Source: Glandiceps talaboti (taxonomy: Eukaryota > Hemichordata > Enteropneusta > Spengelidae). From it: a stretch of DNA of 64,000 nucleotides. Below the pieces are notes generated by a model. The model was not told where the DNA came from, did not search any database, and was given only the letters and a program-made list of their open reading frames with translations. The stretch spans positions 17,027,806-17,091,805 of the forward strand of contig NC_135567.1 in assembly GCF_964340395.1 (NCBI RefSeq). The letters run 5' to 3'. The position numbers and the translations under genes are program-made. Every line of letters starts with the position of its first letter. Positions within the stretch are counted from its first letter, which is position 1. Below, in pieces: positions 60,506 to 64,000 of this stretch.

Positions 60506-61689
60506 CTATTCGAAGAAAAAAAATGAAGCATGTGTTAGTACTTGTATTAATAAATAGATAAACAATGTAGCCTATGGACAAGGATAGGATATTTATTTCG
60601 GATTTTTTATTTATAAAACAATTTTATCATGGCTTCCTAATTGAAAAATCAATGTCAATCAATGTATGCAAAGTCCTTGTTTCAATCTCATTAAAATCCG
60701 ATATAGATGTCAGCTGGAGGTGGACATCCAGATAAAAACGTAAACATGTATCACAAAGGTGAATTCAAGCAAAAATACTGAGGTAAAACAACAATGAACG
60801 ATTAGCCGACATCAACATCTATGGGTCTCTTTGGGTGAGGGGGGGGGGGGTAGATTATACTGTGGAAGCATATGTTTTCTAGCTTGAGTTGATAAGCAAA
60901 TTTGTTTTCCAACTGCCAACAACGATTCCCCCCCCCCCCATATCACATGGTGTACCCCTTAGATTTCGATTCAAGTCAATCTGAAAGGCTTTTAGTTGTA
61001 AGTACTGATTACGGAATAGGCATTGTTTTCCAAACGGTTTTTGTTTTGTACAAATTACGTAACAATCTTTGTGCATATGGACTTAGAAGTTAGATCACAC
61101 TTCCTGCACTTAGACTAGCACTGAACAGCAACCATGCACGTGCACTTACAATATTACGAGCGTGTTACTGTTATCATCAACACGACCTTCTCGTCTTCAT
61201 ATACGTACAATCGATATGCACGCATTGCATATAATATATTACGGTGCATTCGTGTTACAATTCTAAATCACACAGCCTTGAAAGCGGAGTGAAAGTACCA
61301 GCAGTACCGAGATTTCAATGCTCAGCTTTGATATGCAAATTGCAGTTAATTAACTCGTCTCACACACAACTTACATACACACGTCGATACAACTCGAAGT
61401 TTAGTCCTGCTTGCAGACGGCTAGATGCGTACACGTGTTTCGCTCAACACCTTGGTTGGAGAAGGAAGGGACTCCGTCTACAAGCAGCGCAGGACTACTG
61501 GGCATGGGGTGCTTCGATCCACCCGACGTACACTTCTACATATTTACTAATTGTGTTCATGACATTTTAGTTTCATTAAATAAAATATAAATTATATAAA
61601 TAAATAAATAATCTTTATTTATACTTGATAGTTCTTTAATATATAAACACTTGTCTCCCAAGAAGTCCAGTGAGGGCCATCCCTCATGG

Positions 61690-61830
61690 GTTCAGTGTTA
61701 ATGCAAGGAAACCGGAGTACCTGCACTGTTCAAGAGTCAAACCGAACGACGCTCTTCAGCGTGGCAGATTTCATCAAACCATGAATGGGTTCGAACCCCG
61801 ACCGCAGTGGCCACCAACAACCCATTAACA
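61690..61830 (+). repeat. SINE-like repeat with tRNA B-box motif, copy 2
   Basis: GAACGACGCTCTTCAGCGTGG, then ATGGGTTCGAACCCCGACC; matches 37300-37440. Confidence 0.45.
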
Positions 61831-62519
61831 AGACTGAATTGGCTATATACACAAGTTTTCTATCAACCGTCCCGTCAATATGATATGGAACAAATGTATC
61901 AACCATCAATTATCAATGAACCATCTCCCCTCACCATGAATGGAATGAACTAAATAGAGAATGGAGACATTTAAATCACGTGATATAAACTTACTCACCC
62001 ACTCCTTCGAATCTGCTAGATTTATCGAGTTTTTTTCTGTCAAATGTATCGATATTTTGATTCAAACTGACTGCTACATTACCATGGATGACAATATTAC
62101 GATATAAGAGCGGCTAAAGCCAACAGTCGAGGTAAAGCGGAAACCAAAAGATTACCCGCCAAAATGTTACCATGTTGTACCACAACATGCCAGATCTGAC
62201 AGATTTACAATAACCTTTAACCTTTACTACTTGACCTGCATTTCGGCAAAGAGGGCGTCTGATGCAGGGGGGGGGGGGTAAATTGAAACTTATAATTCCA
62301 CTCATATTAATCAAGTTTCTCTTCACTTGCCGAATGACTATACATATTTACTTTACCTGCCCTCCTGTTTTTTAGCCTTTGAAAAAGACTGCCCAGTCGA
62401 AACATTGAGATTCAAGTAAAACAGTTATAAACTCAAGTTATGGCCACACTCAAGTCCATCTGTGATGAAAAGTTTATTGTACCTTATAATTGTAGATACA
62501 CTGATACTTATTTGCACTA

Positions 62520-62539
62520 CAAATCTCATCTTTATATAG

Positions 62540-62580
<41 letters not shown>

Positions 62581-62710
62581 CTCGGTGAGTATCAATCTGC
62601 TAAGACAGTGCTCTATACCGCAGTGGCAGAGCGTAATAGTTTTGGTAGTACTGGTTACACCCAAGAAAGAGTTCCAGTACTACCAAAACTATATATATAT
62701 ATATATATTA
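62520..62710. repeat. TA-flanked dispersed element, inverted copy
   Basis: AACTCGGTGAGTATCAATCT to GCGTAATAGTTTTGGTAGT between (TA)n runs, the reverse of 25552-25660. Confidence 0.65.
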
Positions 62711-62979
62711 TACAACTTTTTGTAATCTTTGGTTATTTTTCATTATATATATATATAATAATAATTTATATACATAATTTATACATATAACCAAAGATTT
62801 CATAAAGTTGTTTACTTTAGGACACTTATTTCCAACATGTGGTCCTCAAAGGGATATTCAAGGCACCGTCTTTTGACACTAACCCACAATAGACCACACT
62901 CCTTATTTCTGACTTTTACTTTGGTCAAACCAAACCAATTCATATCATATACATCAAATCCAACCACACCAGACAACTT

Positions 62980-63310
62980 TTCAATTTATGGCCAATTAAA
63001 CCACTGGAAATAACTTTTGAATTTTACAGCCAACCACTCCAAATGAACTTTGAACTTAACAGCCAATCAAAACACTCCTAGCAACTTTTTAACTTTACAG
63101 CCAATCAAAACACTCACCACAACTTTGCCATTTTACAGCCAATCAAAATGCTCCAAAAACTTCCACTTTACAGCCAATCAAAACACTCCAAAATATTTTT
63201 CAACTTCATAGCCAATCAAAAGACTCAAACAACTTTTCGACTTTACAGCCAATCAAATCACTCTTGACAAACATTCACCTTTACAGCCAATCAAATCAAT
63301 CCAATTCCAT
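62980..63310. repeat. Degenerate ~42-47-nt tandem repeat
   Basis: About seven units built on TTTACAGCCAATCAAAACAC and ACTTTTCAAC. Confidence 0.8.
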
Positions 63311-63895
63311 TTTATGGCAGATAAGATTATGACAAACAAATCACTTCGTAACCATTTATTGCAATTAATTTTAATGAATGATTAATTTGCCTAATGAACT
63401 TATAACAAAAAAAAGAAAGAAATTATGGCTGCACTCAGTAGTTGTCTGCTAAAAGTTGCACAAACTGATGAGTTATGTTTCTTTCTGAATGAAATAATTA
63501 TTTTTTAAAAATGAACTATACTATTATGTAAAGGTTGATGAATGCCTTGAACTTCTGTGACATTCCAATACGCATTCAACAATTTGCCTTGGTGGTTGCT
63601 CTACTTCCTGTCTGTGTGTACCTTGGGGGTATACAGGGTATAGGTTAATCATAGAGTACTGCTGCTTTCCTAACAATACAAAAACATCCCTGATTTACAC
63701 TTCTATAGAATACCAAGGCAAGGGGCAAAGCTCTTATGAACCAGTACTATGAGGTGATGATACCCAAATTTGAGTGAGGGCGCTGTATTCTTAGTTGCCT
63801 ATTTACAGTCTTGAATGGCCTATTGTCTTTTGGCATTGCTAGAACACTTTGATTACATTGGTGGGGATTTCCATGACATTTTATCATACAAAATC

Positions 63896-64000
63896 AGGGG
63901 TGAACAAATCATTTTGTGAACTGGTGGTCCCCAGACCAGTGCCTTAAAAATTCCAGTGGTCCTGCTGAAACAATTAGTGCTACAAGGTAAAATTTGTGTA
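63896..64000. mobile_element. hAT-like MITE, second copy, cut by window end
   Basis: Starts CAGGGGTGAACAAATCATTT and matches 50918 onward (GGTGGTCCCCAGACCAGTGC). Confidence 0.75.

Larger units (their letters stand above)
60506..64000. other. Right-hand region, no gene recognised
   Basis: Contains G/C homopolymers (60840-60850, 60930-60940, 62268), a SINE-like repeat (61690-61830), the TA-flanked element (62520-62710), AATCAAAACACTC-type tandem units (62980-63310) and the start of a hAT-like MITE (63896). GAAGGAGTGG|GTGAGT near 62005 (minus strand) could be a 5' untranslated exon of gene 4; this is a guess. Confidence 0.5.

Noticed and set aside
61244-61570. 108-codon plus-strand open frame
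   Set aside because: No recognisable domain, conserved partner or splice sites; not enough to call a gene.

Overview
The window is nuclear DNA of an intron-rich animal. The evidence is phase-consistent GT-AG exons, proteins that read best against animal families (cytosolic methionyl-tRNA synthetase with a WHEP domain, lambda-crystallin/gulonate dehydrogenase, poly-C2H2 zinc-finger proteins, ankyrin proteins), AT-rich introns, many microsatellites and several small inverted-repeat transposons. A marine invertebrate (for example a hemichordate, cephalochordate or lophotrochozoan) fits, but the species cannot be settled from the sequence alone.

Layout. (1) About 865-17178, + strand: an ankyrin-repeat gene in at least eleven exons, five of them exactly 99 nt (one 33-residue repeat each), ending in an unrecognised C-terminal domain. 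(2) Nested on the opposite strand in its 8.3-kb intron: zinc-finger gene 1 (two exons, 13359 down to 8156). (3) 18756-29386: two paralogous zinc-finger genes arranged head to head, gene 2 on - (24597 to 18756) and gene 3 on + (25905 to 29386). (4) 31846-49182, - strand: a complete 19-exon cytosolic methionyl-tRNA synthetase gene (predicted 916 residues). (5) 49418-52339, + strand: a two-exon CRYL1 gene, divergent from MARS1 across 235 bp. (6) 56725-60372, - strand: a fourth, diverged zinc-finger gene with Pro/Gln and Met-Gln repeats. (7) 60.6-64 kb: no gene recognised, only repeats.

Zinc-finger genes 1-3 share a small first exon, a phase-0 intron at the same place and a nearly identical stretch of about 47 residues at the start of exon 2. 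I do not recognise this N-terminal module; it may also be present, diverged and with the same intron position, in gene 4.

The most unusual signal is a recurring one. At eight exons, in two unrelated genes, the 3' end of the exon together with its GT splice donor has been tandemly duplicated into the following intron: ankyrin exons ending at 3555, 4192 and 5350, and MARS1 exons 7, 8, 9, 12 and 16. I saw no matching case at an acceptor. At two zinc-finger genes the end of the coding region and its stop codon have been duplicated into the 3' flank in the same way. Separately, the ends of two inverted-repeat elements have been expanded into tandem arrays (53.6-54.1 kb and 55.9-56.2 kb).
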